From assembly GCF_000744225.1 (NCBI RefSeq), contig NZ_JQLN01000005.1, forward strand, positions 992,001 through 1,056,000: a DNA stretch of 64,000 nt, written 5' to 3'. Position 1 is the first letter of the stretch. Each line of letters starts with the position of its first letter. This document shows, one piece after another, positions 1 to 7,987 of this stretch. The notes beneath the pieces are model-generated. The model was not told the origin of the DNA. It searched no databases and worked only from the letters and a program-made list of their open reading frames with translations. Source of the DNA: Kitasatospora mediocidica KCTC 9733 (GTDB lineage: Bacteria; Actinomycetota; Actinomycetes; Streptomycetales; Streptomycetaceae). Both the position numbers and the translations under genes were made by a program.

Positions 1-61
1 GGCCCTGGTATGCGGGGGTCCTGTCCCCTACCGCTCCCGGGGGCCTCACCGACCCGGTCCG

Positions 62-122
62 TTGTCACTCTCAAGCTGTGAGTGCTAACCAATAACTAGC
101 ACTCTCGGGTGGCGAGTGCAAG
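62..122 (-). promoter_or_regulatory. Tandem CIRCE operators over a leftward promoter (groEL expected beyond the edge)
   Basis: Two HrcA-type operators are visible: TTGTCACTC-N9-GAGTGCTAA at 62-88 and CTAGCACTC-N9-GAGTGCAAG at 96-122, both with the exact 9-nt CIRCE spacer. Reading leftward, a -35 TTGCAC (116-121) and a -10 TAGTTA (93-98) are 17 bp apart. The -35 lies inside the right operator and transcription would start at the left one, so HrcA binding should block initiation. Bases 1-61 contain no start codon and look like a 5' leader. That the gene beyond the edge is a groEL is inferred from the operators and the adjacent cold-shock gene. Confidence 0.85.
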
Positions 123-160
123 CTCTTCCCGGCAAGCCACGGGCGCGCCGCCACCAACGA

Positions 161-214
161 CAGCAGGGTCCGCACCTGACCCCCGGTACCGGGAATCGGG
201 TGCGGACCCTGCTG
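161..214. terminator. Strong hairpin downstream of the cold-shock gene
   Basis: A perfect 16-bp inverted repeat (161-176 with 199-214) encloses a 22-nt loop that itself contains the palindrome CCGGTACCGG. It lies 45 bp past the stop of the leftward cold-shock gene and ahead of the leftward CIRCE promoter, so it probably ends the cold-shock transcript. There is no U-run, as is common in high-GC actinobacteria. Confidence 0.75.
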
Positions 215-259
215 GATCTTCAGCCCGCGAGCGAGCCGAGAGTCCGAGGTTCGGAAAGG

Positions 260-466
260 TCAGACCGCGGGCGCACGGACCATGTCCGCCTGCGGGCCCT
301 TCTGTCCCTGGGAGATCTCGAACTCGACCCGCTGACCCTCCTCGAGGGTGCGGTAGCCGTCCATCTGGATCGCGCTGTAGTGGACGAAGACGTCCGCACC
401 ACCGTCGACCGCGATGAAGCCGTAGCCCTTCTCCGCGTTGAACCACTTGACGGTGCCCTGAGCCAT
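260..466 (-). CDS. Cold-shock protein, CspA family
   Basis: A 68-residue single cold-shock domain, the full usual length of the family. It starts MAQGTVKWFNAEKGYGFI, containing the RNP1 motif (KGYGFI, residues 13-18), followed by RNP2 (VFVHY, about residues 26-30). Such proteins bind single-stranded RNA and DNA in the cytoplasm and act as RNA chaperones or antiterminators. The gene is monocistronic: a strong hairpin follows it and a promoter with a long leader precedes it. Its position next to a CIRCE-controlled promoter matches the Streptomyces groEL2-cold-shock neighbourhood (from memory). Cold inducibility is not shown by the sequence, since many family members are constitutive. Confidence 0.95.
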   Translation of the reverse strand: MAQGTVKWFNAEKGYGFIAVDGGADVFVHYSAIQMDGYRTLEEGQRVEFEISQGQKGPQADMVRAPAV

Positions 467-668
467 TCCGAACTCCCCTAGTGCTGTGCTGGCCCTTCAC
501 AGGTCCGCAGGTCGCGGGCCCGGGTCTCTGGTCGGACCGACTCGAGGTACCCCCCTGAGTGCAGCCCTGAACGCCGCAGCGCCCAACCCACGAACGCCAG
601 TTGGCGCCGATGGGACGGACGGATGCGTCGACCGCGGCTGAATGTATCCGTATAGAAGCCCTCTGCAA
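467..668 (-). promoter_or_regulatory. Cold-shock gene promoter and long 5' leader
   Basis: Reading leftward, a -35 TTGCAG (663-668) and -10 TACATT (641-646) are separated by 16 bp, predicting a start near 634 and a leader of about 165 nt. Long leaders are typical of cold-shock mRNAs. No other candidate promoter stands out in this gene-free stretch. Bases 669-883, between this promoter and the next terminator, show nothing recognisable. Confidence 0.5.
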
Positions 669-883
669 CAGGCCCACTGGCGGGGAATTCACGAAGGACG
701 CTAAGGGATATCCGGGGATGAATGCGACAGAACTCGGCAATTCACGCCGGGCATAGCGGACCTATCGGGCGAATTGTCCGAAGAATTCTGACACGTCGCC
801 GACACGTTCGAGCGGGACACCAGCCGGGGCATCTCACCGGCCGGACGAAGCCTATGCCCTGGCGGACCCGCCCGCGGACACGC

Positions 884-932
884 CACAGGGCGCCACGAAC
901 CTGACATTTCGTCAGGCTCGGGGCGCCCTGTG
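884..932 (-). terminator. Terminator of the thrC-cysO transcript
   Basis: A near-perfect inverted repeat with outer arms CACAGGGCGCC and GGCGCCCTGTG and an inner CCTGA/TCAGG stem lies 12 bp past the leftward cysO stop codon. Its position suits a terminator for the thrC-cysO pair. Confidence 0.75.
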
Positions 933-944
933 GGCGGTGGGGTC

Positions 945-1223
945 TCAGCAGCCGCCGGCCACCGCGGGGATGATCGAGATCCCCGCGCCGTCGTTGATCG
1001 CGGTGCCCAGGCCCTCGGCGAAACGCACGTCGTCGTCGTTCACATAGACGTTCACGAACCGACGCAGCTTGCCGGAATCGTCCAGGATCCGGGCGCTGAT
1101 ACCCGGGTGGTTCTTCTCCAGGTCACTGACGACCTCGGCCAGCGTGGCGCCCTCGGCGGGGACCTCGGACCTGCCGCCGGTGTAGGTGCGCAGGATGGTC
1201 GGGATGCGGACGGTGGAGCTCAT
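945..1223 (-). CDS. cysO: CysO-like sulfur-carrier protein (MoaD/ThiS fold) with a terminal Gly-Gly-Cys
   Basis: A 92-residue ubiquitin-like sulfur carrier. It resembles mycobacterial CysO over its length: it opens with SSTVRIPTILRTYTGG, carries RFVNVYVNDDDVRF in the middle and ends IIPAVAGGC. In that family the C-terminal Gly-Gly is converted to a thiocarboxylate that donates sulfur to O-phosphoserine (CysM), and the protease Mec releases cysteine. Here a Cys codon follows the Gly-Gly, so the tail must be trimmed or resembles the CysO-Cys adduct. The gene lies 35 bp after thrC and probably shares its transcript. No cysM or mec lies adjacent. The fold is certain; the cysteine-synthesis role is by homology. 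Confidence 0.85.
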   Translation of the reverse strand: MSSTVRIPTILRTYTGGRSEVPAEGATLAEVVSDLEKNHPGISARILDDSGKLRRFVNVYVNDDDVRFAEGLGTAINDGAGISIIPAVAGGC

Positions 1224-1258
1224 GGGGGATCTCCCAGCTTTCGACAGGTGTGCGAGGG

Positions 1259-2539
1259 TCAGGACGCCAGGCCGGCGGCGCGGAAGGACTCCAGGGTGGG
1301 CTGGATGGTCACGGTCAGGCCCGCGTCGGACACCGCGTCCAGCGTCTTCAGACCGTCGCCGGTGTTGATCGCGACGGTCTCCTTCGACGGGTCGAGCAGC
1401 CCGTTCTCCACCAGCTTCCTGAGCACGCCGATGGTCACCCCGCCCGCCGTCTCGGCGAAGATGCCCTCGGTGCGGGCCAGCAGCCTGATCGCCTCCACCA
1501 CCTCGGTGTCGGTGACGTCCTCGACCGCTCCGCCGGTGCGGCGGGCGATGTCCAGCACGTACGGCCCGTCCGCCGGGTTGCCGATCGCCAGCGACTTGGC
1601 GATGGTGTCCGGCTTGACCGGGCGGATCACGTCGCGACCCGCCTTGAACGCCGTCGAGACCGGCGAGCAGCCGGCCGCCTGGGCGCCGAAGATCTTGTAC
1701 GGCCGGTCCTCGACCAGGCCGAGCTTGATCAGCTCCTGCAGCCCCTTGTCGATCTTGGTGAGCTGCGAGCCCGAGGCGATCGGGATGACCAGCTGCTCGG
1801 GCAGCCGCCAGCCCAGCTGCTCGCAGATCTCGTACGCCAGGGTCTTGGAGCCCTCGCCGTAGTACGGGCGGAGGTTGACGTTGACGAAGCCCCAGCCCTC
1901 GCCGGCCGGGTCGCCGATCAGCTCCGAGCAGAACCGGTTCACGTCGTCGTAGTTGCCCTTGATGCCGACCAGCTCGCCGCCGTAGACCCCGGCCATCACG
2001 ACCTTGCCCTGCTCCAGGTCGTGCGGGATGAACACGCAGGACTTGAAGCCGGCCCGGGCGGCCGCCGCACCCACCGCACCGGCCAGGTTGCCGGTGGAGG
2101 AGCAGGACAGCGTGGTGAAGTCGAAGGCGCGGGCCGCCTCGATCGCGCAGGCCACCACCCGGTCCTTGAAGGAGTGGGTCGGGTTGCCCGAGTCGTCCTT
2201 GACGTGCAGCTGGGCGGTGAAGCCGAGCTCGCGGCCCAGGTTGTCGGCCTTCACCAGCGGGGTCCAGCCCGGGTTCAGGTTGGGCTTGTCGGCGACGTCG
2301 GCCGGCACCGGCAGCAGCGGCGCGTATCGCCAGATGGACGCCGGGCCGGACTCGATTCGCTTGCGCAGCTCCTCGGCCTCGTAGGAGCCGAAGTCGTAGG
2401 CGATCTCCAGCGGGCCGAAGCACTCGACGCAGGCGAAGACCGGGCCGAGCGGGAAGCGCGTGCCGCACTCGCGACAGGACAGCGCGGCGGCGGGACCGAG
2501 ATCTACGGTCGAAGTGGGTGCAGATACGTCAACAGCCAT
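1259..2539 (-). CDS. thrC: Threonine synthase
   Basis: A PLP enzyme of 426 residues that converts O-phosphohomoserine to threonine in the cytoplasm. The N-terminus has a zinc-ribbon-like pair (CRECG and CVEC), followed by the PLP lysine in THSFKDR and the phosphate-cup segment STGNLAGA. The length and the GDGLKT-like segment near the end fit actinobacterial ThrC. An in-frame ATG eight codons upstream exists, but the chosen ATG has a purine-rich AGGAGAGAGG about 11 nt ahead whereas the upstream one has little. The gene is followed closely by cysO. About 300 bases upstream of it, up to gpgS, are gene-free and show no recognised riboswitch or leader peptide. Confidence 0.95.
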   Translation of the reverse strand: MAVDVSAPTSTVDLGPAAALSCRECGTRFPLGPVFACVECFGPLEIAYDFGSYEAEELRKRIESGPASIWRYAPLLPVPADVADKPNLNPGWTPLVKADNLGRELGFTAQLHVKDDSGNPTHSFKDRVVACAIEAARAFDFTTLSCSSTGNLAGAVGAAAARAGFKSCVFIPHDLEQGKVVMAGVYGGELVGIKGNYDDVNRFCSELIGDPAGEGWGFVNVNLRPYYGEGSKTLAYEICEQLGWRLPEQLVIPIASGSQLTKIDKGLQELIKLGLVEDRPYKIFGAQAAGCSPVSTAFKAGRDVIRPVKPDTIAKSLAIGNPADGPYVLDIARRTGGAVEDVTDTEVVEAIRLLARTEGIFAETAGGVTIGVLRKLVENGLLDPSKETVAINTGDGLKTLDAVSDAGLTVTIQPTLESFRAAGLAS

Positions 2540-2839
2540 GATGGCGGAGGCCTCTCTCCTCATCTTCCCCGTGCCGCGGGCGCGACACAGGACGGAATTG
2601 GCACCTGTCCCGCCGGGGCCTCGACCAACGAAGTGGTCAGTAGCCGTGCGAGAAGGTTGCCGGGACTTCGACGGGCCGTTCCCTCAGTCCCTCTGGATGA
2701 GCTCTATGAAGTTGTGGTCGTGCGATGCGGCCGACCCCGGCGTGCGAAGGTCTGACCGCTGTACGAAGACTGTAACGGAAGGCCCGCGTTACGGCCCCGA
2801 CCGTCCGCAAGGCGAGATGGACCAGACAAGGAGCGAGAT

Positions 2840-3877
2840 TTGCCAGCCGAGCAGAGCCCTGCGCTACTCCCGGAAGCCGCGTCCTGGCTGCGGCGCCGCT
2901 CCTGGACGGCTGCCGAGCGGCCCGAATCCGTGCTGCTCGCTGCCAAGCGCGCGGCCGGGCGCGCGGGCACGGTGAGCGTGGTGCTGCCCGCGCTCGACGA
3001 GGAGTCCACGGTCGGCGAGATCGTCACGGTGATCCGCCGCGAGCTGATGGAACGGCTGCCGCTGGTGGACGAGCTGGTGGTGGTCGACTCCGGCTCACGG
3101 GACCGGACGGCCGAGGTCGCGGCGGCGGCCGGCGCCCGGGTGGTGCACCGCGACGCGATCCTGCCGCGGCTGCCCGCCGTCCCCGGCAAGGGCGAGGTGC
3201 TGTGGCGCTCGCTGCTGGTGACCTCCGGCGAGATCGTCTGCTTCGTCGACGCCGACCTGCGCGAGTTCGACCCGGCCTTCGTCTCCGGAATCGTCGGCCC
3301 GCTGCTCACCGATCCGGCGATCCAGCTGGTCAAGGCGATGTACGACCGTCCGCTGGCTCTACCGATGAGCGGCTCCGCCGCGGGCGAGGGCGCGGTCGAC
3401 CCGACCGGCGGCGGCCGGGTGACCGAGCTGGTGGCGCGGCCGCTGCTCAACCTGCACTGGCCGCAGCTGGCCGGCTTCGTCCAGCCGCTCGGCGGCGAGT
3501 ACGCGGCCCGTCGCTCGCTGCTGGAGCGGCTGCACTTCCCGACCGGCTACGGCGTCGAGCTGGGCCTGCTGGTGGACGCCCTGGAGCTGGCCGGTCTGGA
3601 CGCGCTGGCCCAGGTGGACGTCGGCGTGCGCCACCACCGCCACCAGGACGGCCAGGCCCTGGGCCGGATGGCCGCCACGATCTACCGCACCGCGCTGGAA
3701 CGCCTCGACCGCACCCACCGGCTCAAGGCCGCCGAGGACCTCGCCCGGCCCGTGCTGACCCAGTTCTCGCGGGACGCCGGGACCCGCGCGTTCACCGCCG
3801 ACAGCCACCCGGTGATCGCGCTCGAACGCCCGCCGATGATCGACGTCACGGAGTACCGGGGGTTTGCCGACTCCTGA
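2840..3877 (+). CDS. gpgS: Glucosyl-3-phosphoglycerate synthase
   Basis: A 345-residue GT-A fold glycosyltransferase (GT81 type). Visible marks are SVVLPALDEESTV for the nucleotide-sugar pocket, VVVDSGSRDRT, the metal-binding FVDADLREF near residue 137, and the family segment HWPQLAGFVQPLGGEYAARR. It would transfer glucose from an NDP-glucose to 3-phosphoglycerate, the first step to glucosylglycerate or methylglucose lipopolysaccharide. The start is a TTG with AAGGAG 6 nt ahead. otsA follows after about 20 bp, so the two are probably cotranscribed and link two compatible-solute pathways. No glucosyl-3-phosphoglycerate phosphatase (gpgP) was seen alongside. Confidence 0.85.
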   Translation: MPAEQSPALLPEAASWLRRRSWTAAERPESVLLAAKRAAGRAGTVSVVLPALDEESTVGEIVTVIRRELMERLPLVDELVVVDSGSRDRTAEVAAAAGARVVHRDAILPRLPAVPGKGEVLWRSLLVTSGEIVCFVDADLREFDPAFVSGIVGPLLTDPAIQLVKAMYDRPLALPMSGSAAGEGAVDPTGGGRVTELVARPLLNLHWPQLAGFVQPLGGEYAARRSLLERLHFPTGYGVELGLLVDALELAGLDALAQVDVGVRHHRHQDGQALGRMAATIYRTALERLDRTHRLKAAEDLARPVLTQFSRDAGTRAFTADSHPVIALERPPMIDVTEYRGFADS

Positions 3878-3896
3878 CCACGGCAAGGTTGGAGGT

Positions 3897-5342
3897 ATGG
3901 CCGAACTGACGACCGCACGCATTCTGGTGGCCTCCAACCGGGGTCCGGTGTCCTTCAGCAGCGCACCGGACGGGACGCTGACCCTGCGGCGCGGCGGCGG
4001 CGGCCTGGTCTCCGGACTCTCCGCGATCGACGACCCGAACGCGGTCTGGGTCTGCGCGGCGCTGGGCGACGCCGACCGGACAGCCGCCCGGCGCTCCCCG
4101 CAGGGCCGGCTGGACCGCGGCGGCTTCGACGTCGGCGGACAGGCCGTCCGGATGCTGGACATCGATCCCGCCGTCTTCGACCAGGCCTACAACGGGATCG
4201 CCAACTCCACCCTGTGGTTCGTCCACCACCTGCTGTACGACACGCCGGTCGCGCCGGCCTTCGACGCCGGGTTCCGCGAGCAGTGGGCCTCCTTCGAGGA
4301 GTACAACGCCGCCTTCGCCGCAGCGCTGGCCGCCGAGGCCGCCCCGGGCGCGGCCGTGCTGGTGCAGGACTACCACCTCTCGCTGACCCCGGCGCTGCTC
4401 CGCGAGCTGCGCCCGGACCTGCGGATCAGCTACTTCTCGCACATCCCGTGGGCCCCGGTCGACTACTTCCGGCTGCTGCCCGACGACATCGCCGTACGGG
4501 TGCTGACCGGCGTGCTCGGCGCCGACCGGGCCGGCTTCCACACCCGCCGCTGGGCGCACGCCTTCGCGGACTGCTGCGCGCAGCTGCTGGGCGCGGACGT
4601 CGACCACGACGACCTCTCGGTCACGTACCAGGGCCGCACCACCCGGCTCGGCGTGCACAGCCTGGGCGCGGACGGCGAGTTCCTGCGCGAGCGGTCCCAC
4701 CGGCCGGACGTGGACGAGCGGTTGCAGACGCTGCGCCGGGCGGTGGGCGACCGCAGGACCATCGTCCGGGTGGACCGCACCGAGCTGAGCAAGAACATCG
4801 TGCGCGGGCTGCTGGCCTACCGCCACCTGCTGCGCACCCGGCCCGAGTGGCGCGAACGGGTGGTGCACATCGCCTTCGCCTACCCCTCACGGCAGGACCT
4901 GGCCGAGTACCGCTCCTACACCGAGGCCGTGCGGCGGATCAGCGAGGAGATCAACACCGAGTTCGGCACCGCGAGTTGGCAACCCCTGATACTCCAGGTC
5001 GAGGACGACTTCGCCCGCTCGCTGGCCGCCTACCGGCTCGCCGACGTGGCACTGGTCAACCCGATCCGGGACGGCATGAACCTGGTCGCCAAGGAGATCC
5101 CGGTGGTCAGCGACGAGGGCTGCGCCCTGGTGCTCTCCCGCGAGGCGGGCGCCCACGCGGAGCTCGCCGAGGACGCGTTGACCATCAACCCGTACGACGT
5201 GGTCGCCACCGCCGAGGCGCTGCACCGCGCGCTGTCGATGCCGGCCGACGAACGCACCGAGCGCACCAAGCGGCTGGCCGCGGCGGCCGTCGCGCTCTCT
5301 CCGCAGCAGTGGTTCCTCGACCAGCTGACCGCACTGGGCTGA
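3897..5342 (+). CDS. otsA: Trehalose-6-phosphate synthase
   Basis: A 481-residue GT20 enzyme that joins UDP- or GDP-glucose to glucose-6-phosphate. Family marks are VASNRGPVSF at the N-terminus, GGGGLVSGL, VLVQDYHLSLTPALLRE, ISYFSHIPW, RVDRTELSKNIVRG and NPIRDGMNLVAKE near the C-terminus. Nothing appears missing. The ATG follows GGAGG with only 1 nt between, an unusually short spacing; a start 33 bp upstream would overlap gpgS and lacks a better site. It lies downstream of gpgS in the same direction and faces otsB, which supplies the phosphatase for the second trehalose step. Confidence 0.95.
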   Translation: MAELTTARILVASNRGPVSFSSAPDGTLTLRRGGGGLVSGLSAIDDPNAVWVCAALGDADRTAARRSPQGRLDRGGFDVGGQAVRMLDIDPAVFDQAYNGIANSTLWFVHHLLYDTPVAPAFDAGFREQWASFEEYNAAFAAALAAEAAPGAAVLVQDYHLSLTPALLRELRPDLRISYFSHIPWAPVDYFRLLPDDIAVRVLTGVLGADRAGFHTRRWAHAFADCCAQLLGADVDHDDLSVTYQGRTTRLGVHSLGADGEFLRERSHRPDVDERLQTLRRAVGDRRTIVRVDRTELSKNIVRGLLAYRHLLRTRPEWRERVVHIAFAYPSRQDLAEYRSYTEAVRRISEEINTEFGTASWQPLILQVEDDFARSLAAYRLADVALVNPIRDGMNLVAKEIPVVSDEGCALVLSREAGAHAELAEDALTINPYDVVATAEALHRALSMPADERTERTKRLAAAAVALSPQQWFLDQLTALG

Positions 5343-5378
5343 CCGCGCCCGACCCCGGACCCGCTCACCCGGCCGTAC

Positions 5379-6230
5379 TCAACCGGCCGCGCTCGCCCAG
5401 AGGTTCTCCAGCAGCGCGACCACCCCGCCGGGCCCGGGGACCACCAGGTCCGCCTGCTCGGCCAGCACCCGCACCGGCGCCTCGCCGGTCACCGGGCCGC
5501 TGCAGACCAGCAGCCCGGGAAGACCCTCGGCCCGCAGCTCGCGCACCGCCGCGTAGGCCGCCAGATCGCCGAGGTCGTCGCCTGCGTAGAGCACCGATCC
5601 GGCGCCCACCGCGCGCAGGAACTCCGTCAGGGCGGCCCCCTTGTCGACCCCCGGCGGGCGCAACTCCACCACCATCCGGCCGGGTTCGACCACCAGGCCA
5701 TGCGCGGCGGCGAGTTTGGCGAGCGGCTCGCGCAGCTGTTCCAGGACGGCGTCCGGATCGGCGGTGCGCCGGGTGTGCACGGCCAGCGAACGGCCCTTGT
5801 CCTCCGTCCAGGTGCCCTCGGGAGCGCCCAACTCATGGAGCAGCGGCGGCAGTTGGGCCCGGATGCCGGCCACTCCCGGGTGCACCTGGGTGGCCCGCAG
5901 CTCCCCGGTCGCCGCATCCCAGCGTTCGGCGCCGTAGTGGCCCAGCACCACCAGGTGCTCCAGCCCCGGCACCTGCGCGAAGCCGCCGAGCCGGACGGCG
6001 TCCTGGGCCGGCCGGCCGGTCACCACCACCACCGCGCGGACCAGCGGCGCCAGCCGGGCCAGCACCGGCACCGCGCCGGGGTGGGCCCTGGCCTGCTCGG
6101 GGTCGGCGACGATCGGGGCCAGCGTGCCGTCGAAGTCCAGCGCGACCACCGCCTCGGCGGGCGACGCCAGCAGGGCGGCCAGCCCCGCGCGGCCGGACGG
6201 TGTGCTCGGTTCGAACGCAGCAGGGCCCAT
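5379..6230 (-). CDS. otsB: Trehalose-6-phosphate phosphatase
   Basis: A 283-residue HAD-superfamily phosphatase that dephosphorylates trehalose-6-phosphate. The nucleophile motif is VVALDFDGTLAPI (about residues 29-41), motif II is VVVVTGRPAQD, and the C-terminal acidic motif is LYAGDDLGDLAAY. The segment WTEDKGRSLAVHTR matches the sugar-binding cap. The gene is convergent with otsA, with only about 36 bp between the stops and a weak short inverted repeat there, so the two trehalose genes do not share a transcript. A small DUF3263 gene lies just downstream on the same strand. Confidence 0.93.
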   Translation of the reverse strand: MGPAAFEPSTPSGRAGLAALLASPAEAVVALDFDGTLAPIVADPEQARAHPGAVPVLARLAPLVRAVVVVTGRPAQDAVRLGGFAQVPGLEHLVVLGHYGAERWDAATGELRATQVHPGVAGIRAQLPPLLHELGAPEGTWTEDKGRSLAVHTRRTADPDAVLEQLREPLAKLAAAHGLVVEPGRMVVELRPPGVDKGAALTEFLRAVGAGSVLYAGDDLGDLAAYAAVRELRAEGLPGLLVCSGPVTGEAPVRVLAEQADLVVPGPGGVVALLENLWASAAG

Positions 6231-6260
6231 GGCAGCGACCCTACCCAGGGCGGCCCGTCG

Positions 6261-6491
6261 CTAACGCTCGGCGCGACGGGCGTCCCGGATCCGGCGTAGC
6301 CGGTAGACCAGGACGGGGGCGTGCGCGACCGCCTCCTCCCGGTCCAGCAGGCCGTTGAGCAGCTGGTAGTACCGGGTGCTGGAGATCCCCAGCTCCTCCC
6401 GGACCGCCTGCTCCTTGGCCCCCTGGGTCCGCCAGGCCCGGCCCTCCAGAGCCAGGACGGCGATCTCGCGCTCGCTCAGTTCTCCGGTCAC
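6261..6491 (-). CDS. DUF3263 family small helix-turn-helix-like protein
   Basis: A 76-residue protein that I place in DUF3263, an actinobacterial family without an assigned function. Residues 4-60 look like a compact sigma-region-4 or MarR-like helical domain (LSEREIAVLALEGRAW, then AKEQAVREELGISSTRYYQLLN), suggesting DNA binding, which is inference. The ATG gives the usual family length. It lies between the sugar-binding lipoprotein gene and otsB on the same strand, with about 50 bp to the former. Confidence 0.8.
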   Translation of the reverse strand: MTGELSEREIAVLALEGRAWRTQGAKEQAVREELGISSTRYYQLLNGLLDREEAVAHAPVLVYRLRRIRDARRAER

Positions 6492-6540
6492 ACCTCAGTG
6501 TCCTACAGCGGCCCACCAGCGGCGGACCACTGCCGGCGGA

Positions 6541-7809
6541 CTACTGCTGGCGGGCGCTCTTGGCCTCCGCCGTCGCGTACTGCTCCAGCGCGCCGAGCTG
6601 CTGGCTCGGGTCGCCCTTGACGGCCTTGCCGATGTCCTTCTTGAGCCGGGTGCTGACGGTGTCCCAGGCCGGGTCGCCGTAGGGGTAGAAGCTGGCGTTG
6701 GGCAGCGCGTCGAGGAACGGCTTGAGGTCGTTGTGCTTCCCGCTGCTGGTCATGTCCTGCAGGCTGTCCTGGGTGACCGGCAGGAAGTTGTACGTCTCGT
6801 CGAGCTTGAGCATGTTCTGCTTGAGGTAGGCGAAGTTGAGGAAGGTCCGGATCTGGTCCCGGTGCCCGTTCGCCGTGAAGGCCATCATCCAGTCGGCGAC
6901 GCCCAGCGTGGTCGGCTTGGCGGCCGCGTCCTTGCGCGGGATCGGCGCGGTGCCGTAGCCGATGTTCCCCTTGAGGGCCGCCTGGATCAGCGTGGGGTGG
7001 CCGTTGAGCATCGCCACCTTGCCGGCCGCGAAGTCGGCGAAGGCCTTCGTGCGGTCCACCACCGACGGGTCGGGGTAGGTGTCGTGGCTGTCCACCAGGT
7101 TCGCGCGCAGCCAGTTGAAGGTGTTGACGTTCTGCGAGCTGTTGACGGCGTAGTTACCGGCATCGTCCGAGAGCTGGCCGCCACCGCTGTTGATCCACAT
7201 CATCGACTCGGCCTGGGCCTCCTCGGGCCCCAGCGGCAGCGCGTACGGCGTGACCCCGGGCACCTTGGTCCGGATCAGGTCGGCGTCCGTCTTGAGGTCG
7301 GCCCAGGTGGCCGGCGGCTGGCTGATGCCGGCCTGCTGGAAGATCGCCTTGTTGTAGAAGAAGGTCCGCGAGGAGGAGACGAACGGCATGCCGTACTGGG
7401 TGCCGAGCACCTGCCCGGCCTGGTCGAAGACGTTCAGGAAGTTGGCCTCGGTGTCCATCGAGAGGACTTCGCGCGCCGGGTAGAGCTCGTTGGCCTGCGC
7501 CTTGTCGGCGAAGCCGCCGGTCTGCACGATGTCCGGCGAGTGACCGGCCTTGATCATCGCGGCGACCTTGGCGTCGATGTCCGTCCAGCTGAACACCTGG
7601 ACGTCGACCTTGATCTTGGGGTTGGCCGCCTCGAACCGGCTGACCACGTCGTCCCAGTAGTGCGTGGAGCTGTTCGCCTCGCTGTCGCCGTAGTCGGCCG
7701 CGACCAGCTTCAGGGTCACCGGGCCGCCCGAACCCAGTCCCAGCGTTCCGCACCCGGAGAGCAGCAGGGTGCTTGTCGCGAGGGCGGCACAGAGCCGGGA
7801 CTTCAACAC
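6541..7809 (-). CDS. Extracellular sugar-binding lipoprotein (ABC solute-binding protein, MalE-like)
   Basis: A 422-residue family 1 solute-binding protein. It has a lipoprotein signal with lipobox LLSGC (Cys near residue 20), then a typical start of the mature domain with LKLVAADYGDSEAN and FEAANPKIKVDVQVF. The binding domain runs to the C-terminus with no gap. No permease or ATPase gene adjoins it, so it must use a permease encoded elsewhere. The neighbourhood (nagKA, SIS-domain gene) and a DasR-like operator upstream suggest an amino-sugar or chito-oligosaccharide ligand, which is inference. A large hairpin separates it from the upstream deoR-type gene, so it has its own promoter. Confidence 0.9.
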   Translation of the reverse strand: MLKSRLCAALATSTLLLSGCGTLGLGSGGPVTLKLVAADYGDSEANSSTHYWDDVVSRFEAANPKIKVDVQVFSWTDIDAKVAAMIKAGHSPDIVQTGGFADKAQANELYPAREVLSMDTEANFLNVFDQAGQVLGTQYGMPFVSSSRTFFYNKAIFQQAGISQPPATWADLKTDADLIRTKVPGVTPYALPLGPEEAQAESMMWINSGGGQLSDDAGNYAVNSSQNVNTFNWLRANLVDSHDTYPDPSVVDRTKAFADFAAGKVAMLNGHPTLIQAALKGNIGYGTAPIPRKDAAAKPTTLGVADWMMAFTANGHRDQIRTFLNFAYLKQNMLKLDETYNFLPVTQDSLQDMTSSGKHNDLKPFLDALPNASFYPYGDPAWDTVSTRLKKDIGKAVKGDPSQQLGALEQYATAEAKSARQQ

Positions 7810-7889
7810 GGGAAACCGCCTTCGGGCCTACGGGAGATCCTCGTCGGGGGTTACGAGGAGTGGCCGAAAGGTTGCCAAAGCGGACCCCC

Positions 7890-7905
7890 AGTGGTCCACA
7901 CCAGA
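7890..7905. promoter_or_regulatory. DasR-like operator (dre) upstream of the sugar-binding lipoprotein
   Basis: AGTGGTCCACACCAGA matches the dre consensus A(G/C)TGGTCTAGACCA(G/C)T at 13 of 16 positions, including both TGGTC and ACCA cores. It lies about 85 bp upstream of the lipoprotein start codon. DasR is the GntR-family repressor that releases DNA on glucosamine-6-phosphate. Binding here is predicted, not shown. Confidence 0.6.
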
Positions 7906-7934
7906 GGGCTCCGGCCGCAGAACGTTACCGAACT

Positions 7935-7971
7935 GTCCGGTCGCGTTGCACAGGGTGCAACGCGACCGGAC
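7935..7971 (-). terminator. Strong terminator after the DeoR-family gene
   Basis: A perfect 17-bp inverted repeat (7935-7951 with 7955-7971) has a 3-nt loop. It lies 17 bp past the stop of the leftward deoR-type gene and ahead of the lipoprotein promoter. It should stop readthrough between the two. Confidence 0.85.
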
Positions 7972-7987
7972 CCGGCGATGACGCAGG

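Noticed and set aside
5343..5378. Terminator between otsA and otsB
   Set aside because: Only a 5-bp CGGCC/GGCCG repeat is present, too weak to call.
7945..7959. TTGCA-N5-TGCAA resembling a Nur box
   Set aside because: It is the centre of a 17-bp perfect terminator stem, so the match is explained by the hairpin, and the flanking genes have no nickel link.
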